DNA from: Nocardiopsis sp. ATB16-24
Lineage (GTDB): Bacteria; Actinomycetota; Actinomycetes; Streptosporangiales; Streptosporangiaceae
Direction of reading: 5' to 3'
Assembly: GCF_030271535.1 (NCBI RefSeq)
Contig: NZ_JASCXJ010000022.1
Span: 1-64,000, forward strand
DNA: 64,000 bases
Below are positions 63,191 to 64,000 of the stretch, piece after piece. Below the pieces are notes generated by a model that did no database searches, had not been told where the DNA came from, and worked only from the letters and a program-made list of their open reading frames with translations. A program made the translations under genes and the position numbers. Positions within the stretch are counted from its first letter, which is position 1. Each line of letters starts with the position of its first letter.

Positions 63191-64000
63191 TCAGTCCCGG
63201 TCGGCTCCCCAGCCCGTCAGGGAGCGCACGCGCAGTTCGGTGAAGCGGGCGGTGTCGCGCTCGGACGAGAGCAGGCTGCCCACGACCGCGCACACGAAGC
63301 CGACGGGGACCGCGAACAACGCGGGATTCTCCATCGGCAGGAGCTGGATGTCGATCCAGGCGGGCAGCACCGACAGGTTCTCGCCGCTCACCGGGTCGAT
63401 CTTGCCCGACATCACCGGGGACAACGTCATCAGCAGCAGGGTCGCCGACAGCCCGCCGTAGACCGCCCCTTCCACGCCCGCGGTGTTGAAGCGCCGCCAG
63501 AACATGCTCAAGACGATGACCGGAAGATGGGCCGCGGCCGCGATGGCGAAGGCCAGGCCCACCAGGAAGGCCACGTTCTGCTCCCGTACCTGGACCGCCA
63601 GCAGGATCGCGACGCCGCCGACCACACAGGCGCAGACGCGAGCCACCCCCACCTCTTGTGACTCACGGGGGCGTCCCCACATGAGGATGTGGCCGAACAG
63701 GTCGTGGGCCATGGAGGAGGACGAGGCCAGCGTGAGACCGGCGACGACGGCGAGGATGGTGGCCAGGGCGACCGCGGATATCAGCGCGAGCATCACGGCC
63801 GCCCCCACCGGCCCGGCGGTCAGACGTCCCACCTCCTCGGCGAGCATCGGTACCGCGGTGTTCCCCGAGGGGTCCGCCTCCGCGATGCGCTCGGAACCCA
63901 CCAGCGCGGCGGCCCCGAAGCCCAGCGCCGGCGTCATCAGATAGAAGGCGCCGACCATGCCGATGGTGCGTTTGACCGACGTCCGCGCCGATCGTCCGTC
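63191..64000 (-). CDS. sodium:solute symporter (ActP/MctC-like), C-terminal part
   Basis: The last 269 codons of an SSS-family permease; the N-terminus lies beyond base 64000. Helices and loops match cation/acetate-type symporters: MVGAFYLMTPALGFGAAALV, ALISAVALATILAVVAGLTL, the conserved ASSSSMAHDLFGHIL, and VREQNVAFLVGLAFAIAAAA with HLPVIVLSMFWRRFNTAGVE. It reads cleanly from the window edge. Probably imports a short carboxylate with sodium. The small partner protein often encoded with it would lie outside the window. Confidence 0.9.
   Translation of the reverse strand, partial: DGRSARTSVKRTIGMVGAFYLMTPALGFGAAALVGSERIAEADPSGNTAVPMLAEEVGRLTAGPVGAAVMLALISAVALATILAVVAGLTLASSSSMAHDLFGHILMWGRPRESQEVGVARVCACVVGGVAILLAVQVREQNVAFLVGLAFAIAAAAHLPVIVLSMFWRRFNTAGVEGAVYGGLSATLLLMTLSPVMSGKIDPVSGENLSVLPAWIDIQLLPMENPALFAVPVGFVCAVVGSLLSSERDTARFTELRVRSLTGWGADRD

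Overview
The window is very GC-rich DNA (about 70% or more by eye) with GTG/TTG starts, codons ending in G or C, and actinobacterial gene families throughout (SufR-SufBDCSU, OpcA, DUF3052, a FasR-like regulator, CtaA/CtaB, AhpE). It looks like a chromosomal segment of a filamentous actinomycete. Nocardiopsis and relatives (Nocardiopsaceae, Streptosporangiales) are my best guess, from overall resemblance only.

Layout. 1-6 kb: the 5' end of clpX, a helical-repeat protein, a TetR regulator fused to a thioredoxin-fold-like domain, a decayed drug-type ABC transporter, and a secreted M14 carboxypeptidase. 6-8.5 kb: a small lower-GC island with a repeat element, an unknown gene and a Shedu (DUF4263) defence nuclease next to tRNA-Val. 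8.6-13.1 kb: ahpE, DUF3052, YjbQ, a PhoD-like phosphatase and a membrane protein. 13.4-18.6 kb: fasR divergent from the fatty-acid cluster fabD-fabH-acpP-fabF. 18.8-24 kb: a degenerate EAL/CBS protein, an SGNH esterase and a large unknown protein. 24.1-30.7 kb: the iron-sulfur operon sufR-B-D-Rieske-C-S-U-T. 31-39 kb: an ABC-2 exporter, ricin-lectin, EamA and secreted-peptide genes, then ctaA, prsW and ctaB. 39.8-46.5 kb: the pentose-phosphate operon tkt-tal-zwf-opcA-pgl. From memory, the order suf / ABC / ctaA / ctaB / tkt-tal-zwf-opcA-pgl matches the Rv1445c-Rv1466 region of Mycobacterium tuberculosis, so this is an ancient conserved core block.

46.6-61.5 kb is an accessory insertion between the pgl end and a sodium:solute symporter. 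It holds a type III-D-like CRISPR-Cas system: cas6, an HD-less cas10 with a palm cyclase motif, a single Cas7, Csx10 (Cas5-like), a two-Cas7 fusion, Csx19 and a large TIGR03986-type RAMP. Downstream lies a 725-residue protein with two CARF-like domains and an apparently intact PD-(D/E)XK nuclease domain, resembling Can1/Card1. The likely logic is that target RNA activates Cas10 to make cyclic oligoadenylate, which binds the CARF domains and switches on the nuclease. Two unknown genes lie inside the locus: a Cys-rich 381-residue protein with its own promoter, and a 141-residue protein starting with an NLTPH motif. There is no repeat-spacer array and no cas1/cas2 in the window, so guides must come from elsewhere.

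Most notable points: the domain order of the CARF protein, where the nuclease signature sits in the middle domain rather than the C-terminal one; a perfect 16-bp hairpin that buries the cas7 start codon at the cas10/cas7 junction; a shared 17-bp dyad in front of both ctaA and ctaB; and a short leader ORF overlapping fasR.
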